A stretch of 51,635 nucleotides of DNA from CAKOSP01 sp964369625. Lineage in GTDB: Bacteria > Bacillota_I > Bacilli_A > RF39 > UBA660. The position numbers were made by a program, and so were the translations under genes. The stretch is taken from assembly GCA_964369625.1 (NCBI GenBank), contig CAYJFC010000006.1, positions 1-51,635 of the forward strand, read 5' to 3'. Position 1 is the stretch's first letter; the number at the start of each line of letters is the position of its first letter. Under the pieces are notes generated by a model. That model was not told the origin of the DNA and did no database searches. It saw nothing but the letters and a program-made list of their open reading frames with translations. Below are positions 9,600 through 18,459 of this stretch, in pieces.

Positions 9600-10767
9600 A
9601 ATTATCTTCCTCTCTTAAATTTACAAACAAATAATATATTATTATAAATATTTGTAAATATAGTAGTTCATAAGTAAGGGCCCAAATTGATATAACACAT
9701 ATAAGCATAAAATGTTTTTTTGAAGCTACTTTTAAATTAAAATAAATTATTGATAGTAAAGTTGTTAATCCCAAAATACCTGTTTCTGATAATGTTTGCC
9801 AATATGTATTGTGTGATTGTACTAGCCAGTTACCTGTTTGCTCAAAATAAAATCTAAAGCTTCCAAGTCCTCCTCCTAATAGCATATTATCATAAAATAA
9901 ATATCTTGCGCTTTCCCACATTTTAAATCTAGTAGTTAACGTTTGAAGATTTAAATCTAATGTTTCTATAGGTAATATTGTTATAAAAAATATTGTCAAT
10001 ACTATTATAAAACACATTACATTAAACCTATTAGAATTACTATTTTTTTTATATTTCAATCTATATATTATATATATGAATGGTAAAAATAATAAAGCTA
10101 CCACTATTGTTTTAGACCAAGAAATTGCTATGGCAAATAAACATAAAAATATGAATATATATTTTTTGAATTTATTTATAATTTCCATACTACAAAATAA
10201 TGCTATTACACAAAATATTGTTGCATAATTAGCATCTTGTGCAAAACCAGCAACTCTAAAATTTTGTCCAAAAAAGTTAGTATGCTCGATAATACTAGAA
10301 TCAACTAATCCATTATAAGTAGTATCCATAAAAATTCCAAGGCTACCGCCAAAATATAAAATTAGCATACTTCCTATTAAAATTAATGATGAAATAATTA
10401 CATAATTATAAATTTTTTTCTTACTTAATAAATTTTTATTTAGAAACATTATGAAAAATGCAATAAAATTAAGTATATGTAAGAATATTAAATTTTTAAG
10501 TACATCACTAGATATATTTAATCCATTATATTGATATGCTATTAATGATATAGCCATTAACACATATAATAAGAAAAATGATATATCTAATTTAGTAACT
10601 GAAATTTTCTTGATAGTAAATACCTTTATAAGTAACAAAATCATTAAAGGAACTAATATATATCTAAGATCTATACCAAATAATAAAAATTCTCTATTAA
10701 TTGATGTAAATATAAACAAGAATATAAATACATTAAATAATTTATTATTTATTGCATAGTACTTCAT
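9589..10767 (-). CDS. O-antigen ligase/polymerase-like membrane protein (Wzy family)
   Basis: A 392-residue, very hydrophobic protein with about 10-11 predicted membrane helices. A large extracytoplasmic loop after residue 270 contains the motif LLGGGLGSFRFYFEQTG followed by QSHNTYWQTLSETG. His-Asn in a WxxxxHNxxW-like setting is the hallmark of the Wzy/WaaL superfamily. Given the Wzx-type flippase and Wzz-type regulator in the same operon, polymerase rather than ligase is the likely role. It overlaps both neighbours, as expected for a tightly packed operon. Family is confident; polymerase assignment rests on context. Confidence 0.85.
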   Translation of the reverse strand: MKYYAINNKLFNVFIFLFIFTSINREFLLFGIDLRYILVPLMILLLIKVFTIKKISVTKLDISFFLLYVLMAISLIAYQYNGLNISSDVLKNLIFLHILNFIAFFIMFLNKNLLSKKKIYNYVIISSLILIGSMLILYFGGSLGIFMDTTYNGLVDSSIIEHTNFFGQNFRVAGFAQDANYATIFCVIALFCSMEIINKFKKYIFIFLCLFAIAISWSKTIVVALLFLPFIYIIYRLKYKKNSNSNRFNVMCFIIVLTIFFITILPIETLDLNLQTLTTRFKMWESARYLFYDNMLLGGGLGSFRFYFEQTGNWLVQSHNTYWQTLSETGILGLTTLLSIIYFNLKVASKKHFMLICVISIWALTYELLYLQIFIIIYYLFVNLREEDNFEK

Positions 10768-11932
10768 CTATTAAACCCTCCACTTTATCAATTGATTTTT
10801 TCAAATCAAATCTTTGTGATAATTCTGGTAATTTATTTTTATAATTAAGTACAATATCTTTATTATCCAAAAAATATTTAATTCCTTTATATAAACTATT
10901 TTCATCATTATTTACTATATATCCATATTTATTATCACCGAATAGTTCCTTCATACCTGAGCAATCAGTAGTTATTGTAGGTAACCCTATTATACTAGCT
11001 TCACATACTACTGTACTAAAACCTTCTGCTAATGATGAACAAACAAAAAAGTCTGCCTCTTTTAAATATGGAAATGGATTTTGTTTAAAACCTAAAAATG
11101 TAATACAATCACTTAAATTTAATTTATTAACTTTGTTATTTAATTCTTCAAATAATGGACCAATTCCTATTATATTCATATTAAATTTATAACCTTCATT
11201 TTTTAATTTTGATAAATTATTAATTAATCTATCGTATCCTTTTTGTGGAGCCAGTCTACCAATAGATACCATATTTACTATTTTTTTATTTGAATAACAA
11301 TTTGTTATTTCAGTTGATTTTTTTATAATACTATTAGAATCTATTGAATTATATAAAACAGTTATTTTCTTTGAGTCTATTTTCGAATCAAATTTTTTTA
11401 TAAATTGATTTTTCACAACTTCTGATACACATACTATTTTATTAAAATTATTATAACAATTAAACATTGCATTTTTAGATATAAACACTTTATCAGCTTT
11501 AGGTTCATTTATTAAATCAACATGAATCCAAACTATTTTTTTAGCGTTACTTTTGGATACTACTTTAGCACTTATACCTTCTAAAAAAGATATTTCTATG
11601 TCATAAGTATCTTTAATTTTTAAAAAACGTAATAATTTAATAGGCATTAGTTTCCAAATAAGCATATATATCTTGATAAATATAGTTTTTAAAAATGATT
11701 TTTTATTACTAAGTAAACTAACATTAGTATCTTTATTTTTTGTTTTAAACATTGTTTTATAATCAACATTATTATTAAGCTTAGATTTATTTATACCAGT
11801 ATCAATTACAGTCATAAGGGTTACATCATATTTACCAGTCATTGAATTTACTGTATCAACAAGTACTTTTTCTGCTCCACCTGCACCTAGTGTATGTATT
11901 AAAAACAAAACTTTTTTCTTTCTTTTTAGCAT
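10745..11932 (-). CDS. Glycosyltransferase family 4 (GT-B fold)
   Basis: A 395-residue glycosyltransferase. The N-terminus LFLIHTLGAGGAEKVLVDTV is the acceptor-domain start seen in GT4 enzymes. The C-terminal domain carries VSIGRLAPQKGYDRLI (about 224-239) and the SSLAEGFSTVVCEASIIG patch (about 302-319) with the EX7E pair. It is the second gene of the operon after the initiating sugar transferase, so it may add the second sugar, but order of action is not proved by gene order. The 3' end overlaps the polymerase gene by 23 bases. Confidence 0.9.
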   Translation of the reverse strand: MLKRKKKVLFLIHTLGAGGAEKVLVDTVNSMTGKYDVTLMTVIDTGINKSKLNNNVDYKTMFKTKNKDTNVSLLSNKKSFLKTIFIKIYMLIWKLMPIKLLRFLKIKDTYDIEISFLEGISAKVVSKSNAKKIVWIHVDLINEPKADKVFISKNAMFNCYNNFNKIVCVSEVVKNQFIKKFDSKIDSKKITVLYNSIDSNSIIKKSTEITNCYSNKKIVNMVSIGRLAPQKGYDRLINNLSKLKNEGYKFNMNIIGIGPLFEELNNKVNKLNLSDCITFLGFKQNPFPYLKEADFFVCSSLAEGFSTVVCEASIIGLPTITTDCSGMKELFGDNKYGYIVNNDENSLYKGIKYFLDNKDIVLNYKNKLPELSQRFDLKKSIDKVEGLIDEVLCNK

Positions 11933-11952
11933 ACTTTCACAACCTTTTATTC

Positions 11953-12576
11953 TTATTTAGACAAGCTATTTTCGTAATTTTTTCTTAAATACTCTAACTC
12001 TTCTTTTATTCCACTTTTTGTTATATCAACACTATCTTTTTCTATTACTGATTTAATTGTATCAAAAATAATTTTACAATCAAGAGTAAATGATAAATTA
12101 TTAACATATTTTATATCATAATTTATTTTTTCTTCTATAGATAGTGAATTTCTACCACTTGATTGTGCTAAACCAGTTATACCTGGTCTTACGTCCAATC
12201 TTTTCATTTGCTCTCTTGTAAATACTTTAGCGTAATCTATTATCCATGGTCTTGGTCCAATAAAACTCATATCCCCTTTAATAATATTTATAAGTTGAGG
12301 TATTTCATCAATACTTAAATCTCTAATCATTTTACCAATTTTAGTATATTTATTTTCCTCTTTAAAATTTTTAACATCATTACAAATAGTCATACTCCTA
12401 AATTTATATAAAGTAAACTCTTTTCCTTTTAATCCTGATCTTTTTTGTTTAAATATAGCTGAACCTTTACTATCTAATTTAATTGCTATTACAATTACTA
12501 AAAATACTGGTAATAACATTACAAATAATATAAGCGCCAAAACTAAATCAATTGCTCTTTTTACATATAAATACAT
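11953..12576 (-). CDS. Initiating sugar transferase (undecaprenyl-phosphate phosphoglycosyl transferase)
   Basis: A 207-residue monotopic phosphoglycosyl transferase of the bacterial sugar transferase family. It has one N-terminal membrane helix (LVLALILFVMLLPVFLVIVI) and the conserved catalytic segment with KRSGLKG, YKFRSM, DEIPQLINIIKGDMSFIGPRP and RPGITGLAQ. The length matches the minimal PglC/EpsL type. It transfers a sugar-1-phosphate onto undecaprenyl phosphate and so starts the repeat unit. It is the first gene of the operon, with a strong GAGGGGG ribosome binding site and a SigA-type promoter directly upstream. Sugar specificity is not readable. Confidence 0.93.
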   Translation of the reverse strand: MYLYVKRAIDLVLALILFVMLLPVFLVIVIAIKLDSKGSAIFKQKRSGLKGKEFTLYKFRSMTICNDVKNFKEENKYTKIGKMIRDLSIDEIPQLINIIKGDMSFIGPRPWIIDYAKVFTREQMKRLDVRPGITGLAQSSGRNSLSIEEKINYDIKYVNNLSFTLDCKIIFDTIKSVIEKDSVDITKSGIKEELEYLRKNYENSLSK

Positions 12577-12609
12577 ATATAATCCCCCTCACAACATTTA
12601 GTGACATAT

Positions 12610-12638
12610 ATGATACCATTTTTGTAACAAAAAAGCAA
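12610..12638 (-). promoter_or_regulatory. SigA-type promoter of the capsule operon
   Basis: On the minus strand TTGCTT (12633-12638) and TATCAT (12610-12615) are separated by exactly 17 bases. The leader to the ATG is about 30 bases and includes GAGGGGG. No attenuator is visible between promoter and start. Confidence 0.6.
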
Positions 12639-12660
12639 CATTTATTTTAATGTAAAAAAA

Positions 12661-12684
12661 AATACTAATCTTACGATTAATATT
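12661..12684 (-). terminator. Terminator after the 37-residue membrane peptide gene
   Basis: On the minus strand AATATTAATC/GATTAGTATT forms a ten-pair stem (one G-U pair) with loop GTAA, followed by a run of at least eight T. It starts at the stop codon of the small gene and separates it from the capsule promoter. Confidence 0.82.
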
Positions 12685-12796
12685 AATTTTTAATTTCCAT
12701 GTTCTTTTGTTTTCCGATATAGAATATACATAATAGTAATAAACTTAAAAAACTTCCAAACATCATTCCTATAACAAATAAAAATACTGAATTCAT
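12683..12796 (-). CDS. Small single-pass membrane protein (37 residues)
   Basis: A short reading frame starting MNSVFLFVIGMMFGSF and ending KNMEIKN. It is one hydrophobic helix followed by a short polar, lysine-containing tail, so an N-out/C-in single-pass protein is likely. Support that it is real: AGAAAGG sits nine bases before the ATG, and a strong terminator begins at its stop codon. The pattern (hydrophobic helix with IGxxxGS, then a short charged tail) recalls DUF3789-type mini-proteins, but I cannot verify this. It lies between the sigma-like gene and the capsule promoter and would be transcribed alone or as the 3' end of the sigma-like transcript. Confidence 0.6.
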   Translation of the reverse strand: MNSVFLFVIGMMFGSFLSLLLLCIFYIGKQKNMEIKN

Positions 12797-12875
12797 TTTA
12801 TGATACCTTTCTTACTTTTTATTCCCGATATGAATAATATTATACTACATTTTCACTTATTAATAAAGTTTATTT

Positions 12876-13559
12876 TTATTTTTTGTTAATTTTTTTTCTT
12901 TGAAAATTTGCATCAGATACATCTATAGCGTCCATTAATATATTAGCAAAGATATTGTTTTCCTTTATCTGTAAATAATTTATTATTTGCTCATTAATCA
13001 AACTTATAATTTGATATATTCTCACTTTAGTTACTTCATATATATTAGCTAACTCTTCTACTTTAATAAATTTATAACCACCTATAGTATAGTATGACAT
13101 ATAAATATCTATATCTCTTTTACATACAGGTAAAGCCATAATTATTTCAATTATTTTTTCTCTAAAATCTTTAAAAAGTATATGAGTATCAAAATCCATA
13201 GTATAAGATACTATATCTAATTGTTTATCAGANNNNNNNNNNNNNNNNNNNNNNNNNNNNNNNNNNNNNNNNNNNNNNNNNNNNNNNNNNNNNNNNNNNN
13301 NNNNNNNNNNNNNNNNNNNNNNNNNNNNNNNNCCTAAAGAATATAATATACTTTTCTCGTAATTATTTATTACTACTTTTTTTATATAACATAAATGTTT
13401 CATTAAAATTTCTTGATTTGTTAAATTTTCATTTTTATAATCGAAATAACTTTTAATATCTTCATTTTTCACATCACAAAAATAACTATTATATATAAAT
13501 TTATCTTCTTCATCTAAATTATCATAAAACTTTTTTTCTTCTAAAACATAATTTTTCAT
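12876..13559 (-). CDS. Sigma-factor-like DNA-binding protein, interrupted by an assembly gap
   Basis: The reading frame crosses 100 N at 13233-13332, so true length and frame continuity are unknown. The 5' part (13333-13559, about 75 residues) is acidic and helical. The 3' part (12876-13232) contains a region resembling sigma region 4: IIMALPVCKRDIDIYMSYY, then VEELANIYEVTKVRIYQIISLINEQI, a helix-turn-helix as in RNA polymerase sigma factors. It is divergent from the gerA operon, with less than 90 bases between the two starts, so it could regulate germination genes, but that is inference. It might also be two different proteins joined by the gap. Confidence 0.55.
   Translation of the reverse strand: MKNYVLEEKKFYDNLDEEDKFIYNSYFCDVKNEDIKSYFDYKNENLTNQEILMKHLCYIKKVVINNYEKSILYSLXXXXXXXXXXXXXXXXXXXXXXXXXXXXXXXXXXSDKQLDIVSYTMDFDTHILFKDFREKIIEIIMALPVCKRDIDIYMSYYTIGGYKFIKVEELANIYEVTKVRIYQIISLINEQIINYLQIKENNIFANILMDAIDVSDANFQRKKINKK
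13233..13332. other. Assembly gap (100 N)
   Basis: Exactly 100 N, the usual placeholder for a gap of unknown size. It falls inside the sigma-like gene, so the join there is not evidence for one continuous gene. Confidence 0.98.
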
Positions 13560-13644
13560 AAAAATAGATTAACACTTTAAAAGATAATTGTCAAATATCA
13601 GTTATATTTTATTTTGTTTGGTAAATACTACCAATGGTGATAAC

Positions 13645-15060
13645 ATGAATGTTTTAAAACGAATAAAAGAAGAATTTTTTAATTGTCCTGATATAATAGT
13701 TAAAAATTATAAATTATCGTTGTTCAGAGAAATAAATGTTGTTTATATTGAAACTTGTGCATCTAGCGATAAAGTAAATGAACTCATTTTAAAAAATTTA
13801 GTAAACATTATTAATTTAAAAAAACATGTTGGTAGTTTAGAAAACCTTTTAGCAGGTTCCAATAGCACTAAAATAGATAATTTAGATTTATTAGAATTTT
13901 ATCTAACTAACGGTTATGCGATTATAATAGATGGTAAAACAGTATTTGCTGTTGAAGCAAGACTATCTATTTTTAGAAGTGTATCTTCACCTCAAGTACA
14001 AACAAGTATAAATGGTCCTAAAGATGCTTTTGTAGAAAATTATTTAATGAATGTTGGTCTTATAAAAAGAAGAATTAAATCTAGCACATTAAAAACTAAA
14101 AATGTTACATTAGGAAGAAAAACTAACACCTTTGTTGGTATTATGTATATTGATGATATTACTGATAAAAAATTAGTTGATAAAACATATGATAAACTTA
14201 AAAATATAGATATTGATGGAATTATTGATTCAAGTCAAATTGCCCATTTAATAGACGGAGAATCAAGAAGTATATTTCCAACAATTAAATTATCTGAGCG
14301 ACCTGATGATGTTGCTAAAGCTTTGTTAAATGGAAAAGTTGCAATCGTTGTAGATAATGCTACTTTTGTTTTAATTACCCCATGTTTTTTTATAGATTTT
14401 TTCCATCCATCTACTGATACTTATACTAAAAGCACTAATGTTAACTTTATAAAAATAATAAGAATGTTTGCTTTTTTTATAACAGTACTTGGTCCAGGAA
14501 TCTATATTGCAATTGTAAATTATAATCAAGAAGCAATACCAACAAGCTTATTACTTAATTTTGCTACTCAGCGGGAAGGACTACCATTCCCTGCTTTTAT
14601 TGAAGCTTTTATAATTTTAATATTAAGTGAAATATTACGAGAAAGTGATTTAAGATTTCCTTCTTCATATGGATCGTCCATTTCAATTCTAGGAGCACTT
14701 GTTTTAGGAGAAGCAGCAGTAAGCGCAGGAATAGTATCCCCTATTATGATAATAGTAATAGCACTTACATTTGTTTCTAGTTTAATTTTCACTGATATTG
14801 ATATGATAAATGCAACTAGATATTATAGATTTTTATTTTTAATAGCTTCAGCATTTTTAGGTTTATATGGCTGGGTAATGGTCTTATTTTATATGCTTGT
14901 AAAAATATCAAGTACCTATGCCTTAGGAAAAATTTATACTACTCCTATAGCCCCTTTTGATAAAGCGTATTTTGGGAAAATATTTTTTAAAAAAGATGAA
15001 AATAAAGACCATAAAAGAAGTAAAACACTAGTAAATGATAACTTAACAAGGGAGAAATAA
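13645..15060 (+). CDS. Spore germination protein, GerA family (A subunit)
   Basis: A 471-residue GerA/GerAA-type protein. The first 270 or so residues form the soluble N-terminal domain; the C-terminal half has about five to six membrane helices with conserved HPSTDTYTK, VLGPGIYIAI, QREGLPFPAFIEA and GAAVSAGIVSPI-like segments. A and B subunits form a nutrient-gated receptor/ion channel in the spore inner membrane. I chose the ATG at 13645 because GGTGA lies five bases upstream; the 19 extra codons of the open frame have no ribosome site. It is followed without a gap by gerC (stop TAA abuts the next ATG). Which nutrient is sensed is unknown. Confidence 0.93.
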   Translation: MNVLKRIKEEFFNCPDIIVKNYKLSLFREINVVYIETCASSDKVNELILKNLVNIINLKKHVGSLENLLAGSNSTKIDNLDLLEFYLTNGYAIIIDGKTVFAVEARLSIFRSVSSPQVQTSINGPKDAFVENYLMNVGLIKRRIKSSTLKTKNVTLGRKTNTFVGIMYIDDITDKKLVDKTYDKLKNIDIDGIIDSSQIAHLIDGESRSIFPTIKLSERPDDVAKALLNGKVAIVVDNATFVLITPCFFIDFFHPSTDTYTKSTNVNFIKIIRMFAFFITVLGPGIYIAIVNYNQEAIPTSLLLNFATQREGLPFPAFIEAFIILILSEILRESDLRFPSSYGSSISILGALVLGEAAVSAGIVSPIMIIVIALTFVSSLIFTDIDMINATRYYRFLFLIASAFLGLYGWVMVLFYMLVKISSTYALGKIYTTPIAPFDKAYFGKIFFKKDENKDHKRSKTLVNDNLTREK

Positions 15061-16128
15061 ATGAAAAAAATAATAATTATTATAATTATTTTATTATCTA
15101 CTGGATGTGTGGATTATAAAGAACTAAATTCCCTTTCCTACGTAACAGGTATGGGCATTGATTATATGAATGATGAATTTGTGGTAACTTATGAAGTAAT
15201 GGATAATAAAAAAGAAGGATCCGGGTTAGTAATGCAAACATTTACTGTTACTGGACATGGTGATACTACATATGAAGCTATAATTGATGCTACTAATAAA
15301 CTGAGCACCACTGCATATTTTTCACATACACAAATAATAATTTTATCCGAAGAAATAGTATCAAATCATTTATCTGACATAACAGATTTTGTTATGAGAA
15401 ACCCTAAACTTAATGAAGAATTTTTATTAGTTATGACTAGCGATGCTACTCCAGAAGAAATTTTAAACTTTTCTACTGAGGTAAATCCATCCGCTGCTTT
15501 TTACATAAGTACTTTAATAAATGATAATAACTATAGTAAAAATAGTTATATCAATATGCCTTTTGCTGTATTTGTTCAAAAAATTGCTGAAAATAAAGAG
15601 GATCCTGCAATAAGTATAATCAATATCGATGGCGATGAAATTATATTAGAGGGTCTTGGGATATTTAATAATGACAACTATATTAAGAAAACAGATACTC
15701 TATATGGTAATATTTATAATTCTTTTGTAAAATCAGATACTAATATTGTATTAACATCTGAATATGATGATGATATTATTGAAGCAATTACTAAATTTGA
15801 AAACAGTAATATTTTCGTAACTGAAACTGATATTAATATAGAATTGGATGTAATAGTAGAACTTAAAAAAAAGCCGCAGGATGCTGATTTAAATTTAAAT
15901 ACAACTTATGCTGCTTTAGAAAAATCATTAACCACCGAGCTTAAAAATATGATAATTAATTTCATTAAATTAACACAAGAAAATAATAGTGATTTACTTG
16001 GACTTAGCAATATTTATTACATCAATTATAGAAAAGATAATAACAATCTATGGCAACACGCAAATATAAATTTAGATATTGATTTATCTATTTCAAGGAA
16101 AGGATTGATTACAAATGTTCATAACTAA
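15061..16128 (+). CDS. Spore germination lipoprotein, Ger(x)C family (C subunit)
   Basis: A 355-residue lipoprotein. The signal peptide ends in the lipobox STGC (Cys near residue 16), followed by DYKELNSLSYVTGMGIDY, the start typical of GerAC/GerKC proteins. It should be lipidated and sit on the outer surface of the spore inner membrane, assembling with the A and B subunits. AGGGAG upstream gives a good ribosome site. It overlaps gerB by 14 bases. Gene order here is A-C-B, whereas B. subtilis gerA is A-B-C; both orders occur in spore formers. Confidence 0.92.
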   Translation: MKKIIIIIIILLSTGCVDYKELNSLSYVTGMGIDYMNDEFVVTYEVMDNKKEGSGLVMQTFTVTGHGDTTYEAIIDATNKLSTTAYFSHTQIIILSEEIVSNHLSDITDFVMRNPKLNEEFLLVMTSDATPEEILNFSTEVNPSAAFYISTLINDNNYSKNSYINMPFAVFVQKIAENKEDPAISIINIDGDEIILEGLGIFNNDNYIKKTDTLYGNIYNSFVKSDTNIVLTSEYDDDIIEAITKFENSNIFVTETDINIELDVIVELKKKPQDADLNLNTTYAALEKSLTTELKNMIINFIKLTQENNSDLLGLSNIYYINYRKDNNNLWQHANINLDIDLSISRKGLITNVHN

Positions 16129-17149
16129 ACAAGAATATTTAAGTACATTTTTCTTTCTAGGTAGATCTATGTTTTTAGGAGTAGGTTTTTCATATATTTT
16201 TAGATTTGCTGGCAAAGACTCTTGGATTAGTATAATTTTAGGATACCTGTTAGGAAATTTATTTATATTAATATACGATAAAATAAGTAAAAATATTAAT
16301 TACAATTTAAATAATTTTTTGAATAAACAAAAAATATTTCATAAATTATTTAAAATATTATTTTTTGTAATATATTTATATTTAATAGTTTATGCTAGTA
16401 TAATATTTACAAATTTTGTTAAAGTCTATTATTTATTTGAAACCCCTATCTGGGTAACTTTATTAGTTTTATTTAGTATATCTTATTACGCAACACTAAA
16501 AAGCGAATTTACTATTATAAGAATAAGTATGATATTAATTCCTATAAGCATAGTAATAAATTTATTAAATGGCTTATTATTAGTTCCATATAGTGAAGTA
16601 AATAATTTTCTACCGTTTATGACAACTAATATATCTAATATATTTATAGGTGCCATAGTTTTTGCTGTTTTTTCATCCATTCCTAATATATTATTGCTTG
16701 AATATAAAGTATCACTTAAAACAAAATTATTTAGTTATTTTATTGTATTTGCTATAATATTTTTAATAAATGGTTACACTATTGGTGTTTTAGGAGAATT
16801 TTTATCTCAAAATTATAATTATCCTGAATACATGGTTTTAAGAAGAATAAAATTTTTAGATTTTATAGAAAATATAGAAAATTTTGCATCAATCGTATGG
16901 TACTTTGATATATTTATAATTATTACATTAAGTTTATCTAAAATAAGAAAAATGTTTTATACCAAGAAAAAAGATATAATTATTCCTCCATTAATTATTA
17001 TAATTACTCTTATATGTTTTTCTATTTTTTCACAAAGTTACACAGCTATAATTAACTTTTTTGGAATTGGAGTATTAACACTTACTATATTTTTAATTCT
17101 ATCAGGTCCCCTACTCTTATTAGTAACAAAAAAAGAAACTAAAAATTAG
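16115..17149 (+). CDS. Spore germination permease, GerB family (B subunit)
   Basis: A 344-residue integral membrane protein of the amino-acid/polyamine/organocation superfamily type found in germinant receptors. About ten hydrophobic helices run from FFFLGRSMFLGVGFSYIF to the C-terminal LTIFLILSGPLLLLV. In this family the B subunit binds the nutrient germinant. It is the last gene of the operon. Its TAG stop lies inside a bidirectional hairpin shared with queH on the other strand, so the two genes overlap tail to tail by 11 bases. Confidence 0.92.
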   Translation: MFITKQEYLSTFFFLGRSMFLGVGFSYIFRFAGKDSWISIILGYLLGNLFILIYDKISKNINYNLNNFLNKQKIFHKLFKILFFVIYLYLIVYASIIFTNFVKVYYLFETPIWVTLLVLFSISYYATLKSEFTIIRISMILIPISIVINLLNGLLLVPYSEVNNFLPFMTTNISNIFIGAIVFAVFSSIPNILLLEYKVSLKTKLFSYFIVFAIIFLINGYTIGVLGEFLSQNYNYPEYMVLRRIKFLDFIENIENFASIVWYFDIFIIITLSLSKIRKMFYTKKKDIIIPPLIIIITLICFSIFSQSYTAIINFFGIGVLTLTIFLILSGPLLLLVTKKETKN

Positions 17150-17157
17150 TTTCTTTT
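17131..17157. terminator. Bidirectional terminator shared by gerB and queH
   Basis: AAGAAACTAA and TTAGTTTCTT form a near-perfect stem with A runs on the left and T runs on the right, so it works on both strands. Both stop codons (gerB 17147-17149, queH 17139-17141) are inside it. Confidence 0.85.
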
Positions 17158-17747
17158 TCTTTTTTACTATAAATACATCCGCAATAATCTTGACGATAAA
17201 GTTCATATTTTTTAGATAATTCTATACTTTTTTTATAGCCATTTTCTTTTTTAAAATTACCATATATATATGCTATATTATATTTTTTAGCAATTTTTTC
17301 TGATAAAGAATTTATTATTTCACTATTTTTATGTGGACTAACTGTCAATGTAGTACCAAAATAATCAAACTTATTGTCTTTAGCATGTTTTGCTGTTTTA
17401 TCAAGTCTTAATTCAAAGCAATTAGTACATCTAATAGACCCTTCAGGATAATTTTCATATCCTTTTATTTTATCTTTATAAAGTTCATTTTCATAATCAG
17501 CATCTTCAAAAGATAATTTATTAATAGATTTGAAATTCTTAATAAATTTTATTTGTTCCTTTTTTCTTTTATTATATTCTTCTAATGGTTCAATGTTCGG
17601 ATTGTAGTAATATATCGTTATATCAAAATAATTTGTCAAATAACTTATTACATGCGATGAACAAGGAGCACAGCAACTATGTAGTAATAATTTAGGAATA
17701 TAATCTAAATTAGCTATTATTTCATTTAATTTGTTATGGCAATTCAT
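17139..17747 (-). CDS. queH: Epoxyqueuosine reductase QueH
   Basis: A 202-residue DUF208/QueH protein, the non-cobalamin enzyme that reduces epoxyqueuosine to queuosine in the tRNA wobble position. The diagnostic cysteines are visible: LHSCCAPCSSHV near the N-terminus, RCTNCFELRL in the middle and QDYCGCIYS at the C-terminus. I start it at MNCHNKLNE (ATG 17745-17747), where GAGGTG lies four bases upstream, rather than at the longer frame. It overlaps the end of ftsQ by 14 bases, so it is probably the last gene of the murG-murB-ftsQ transcript. No other queuosine gene is in the window. Confidence 0.92.
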   Translation of the reverse strand: MNCHNKLNEIIANLDYIPKLLLHSCCAPCSSHVISYLTNYFDITIYYYNPNIEPLEEYNKRKKEQIKFIKNFKSINKLSFEDADYENELYKDKIKGYENYPEGSIRCTNCFELRLDKTAKHAKDNKFDYFGTTLTVSPHKNSEIINSLSEKIAKKYNIAYIYGNFKKENGYKKSIELSKKYELYRQDYCGCIYSKKEKETNF

Positions 17748-18459
17748 TTGGCACCTCTTCATATACATCAAATATATGACCCTCATTAGAACTATCTAGA
17801 TAAAGTGTACCTCTAACATTTTGAATTTCCATAATGTCATTATATTTTGAAAATTTTTCAAAATTTATTAGGTTTACATGAACAATATTAGAGTCATTCA
17901 TTTTAAATATAAATCTACTTTCATCAAGCATTATGTTTTCTTTAATATTTGGTGCATACTCAATTTCACTTATTTTATTTATTAAATTTTGATCTATTAA
18001 TGATAATTTTTCAATTAATTCTTCATATAATTCATCTGGTGTATAATTTATAAGTGTTGGAACACCTAAATATATATCAGAATATTCTATTTCATTATTT
18101 CCTTCTAAAATTATTTTTTGAATAGTACTATTATAAAATAAAACTTTGTTTTCAGTTATACTAATATTAATATCTCCTAGAAGCGACTTAGACACATCTG
18201 CTTCCTTTATTAATGGATTATTTTCCAATGTTTCTTTTATTTTTGATTTTGAAACAGACCAATTATTGGAATTTTTATTTAAATTAATTTCTTCAAGTAA
18301 AGTATTTTTATTTAAATACGTAGTTCCACTAATAATAATATCATCCACTTTAATTGTAACTACATAATATATACTCATTCCAATTAAATATACAATAAGT
18401 ATTAAAAAAAGAAGTACTCTAACTTTCAATCTTTTTTTTACTTTTTTTTCTGTTTTCAT
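17734..18459 (-). CDS. ftsQ: Cell division protein FtsQ/DivIB
   Basis: A 241-residue bitopic protein: basic cytoplasmic N-terminus (KTEKKVKKRLKVR), one membrane helix (about 12-35), then an extracellular POTRA domain starting IIISGTTYLNKNTLLEEINL and a following beta domain. FtsQ/DivIB links early and late parts of the divisome. Its ATGA overlaps the murB stop, and the downstream queH start overlaps its 3' end. The location after murG and murB fits a shortened division-and-cell-wall cluster. Sequence conservation of FtsQ is low, so the call rests on architecture plus position. Confidence 0.85.
   Translation of the reverse strand: MKTEKKVKKRLKVRVLLFLILIVYLIGMSIYYVVTIKVDDIIISGTTYLNKNTLLEEINLNKNSNNWSVSKSKIKETLENNPLIKEADVSKSLLGDINISITENKVLFYNSTIQKIILEGNNEIEYSDIYLGVPTLINYTPDELYEELIEKLSLIDQNLINKISEIEYAPNIKENIMLDESRFIFKMNDSNIVHVNLINFEKFSKYNDIMEIQNVRGTLYLDSSNEGHIFDVYEEVPNELP

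Noticed and set aside
13588..13644. Nineteen-codon N-terminal extension of the GerA-type protein
   Set aside because: No ribosome site before it, whereas GGTGA precedes the ATG at 13645.
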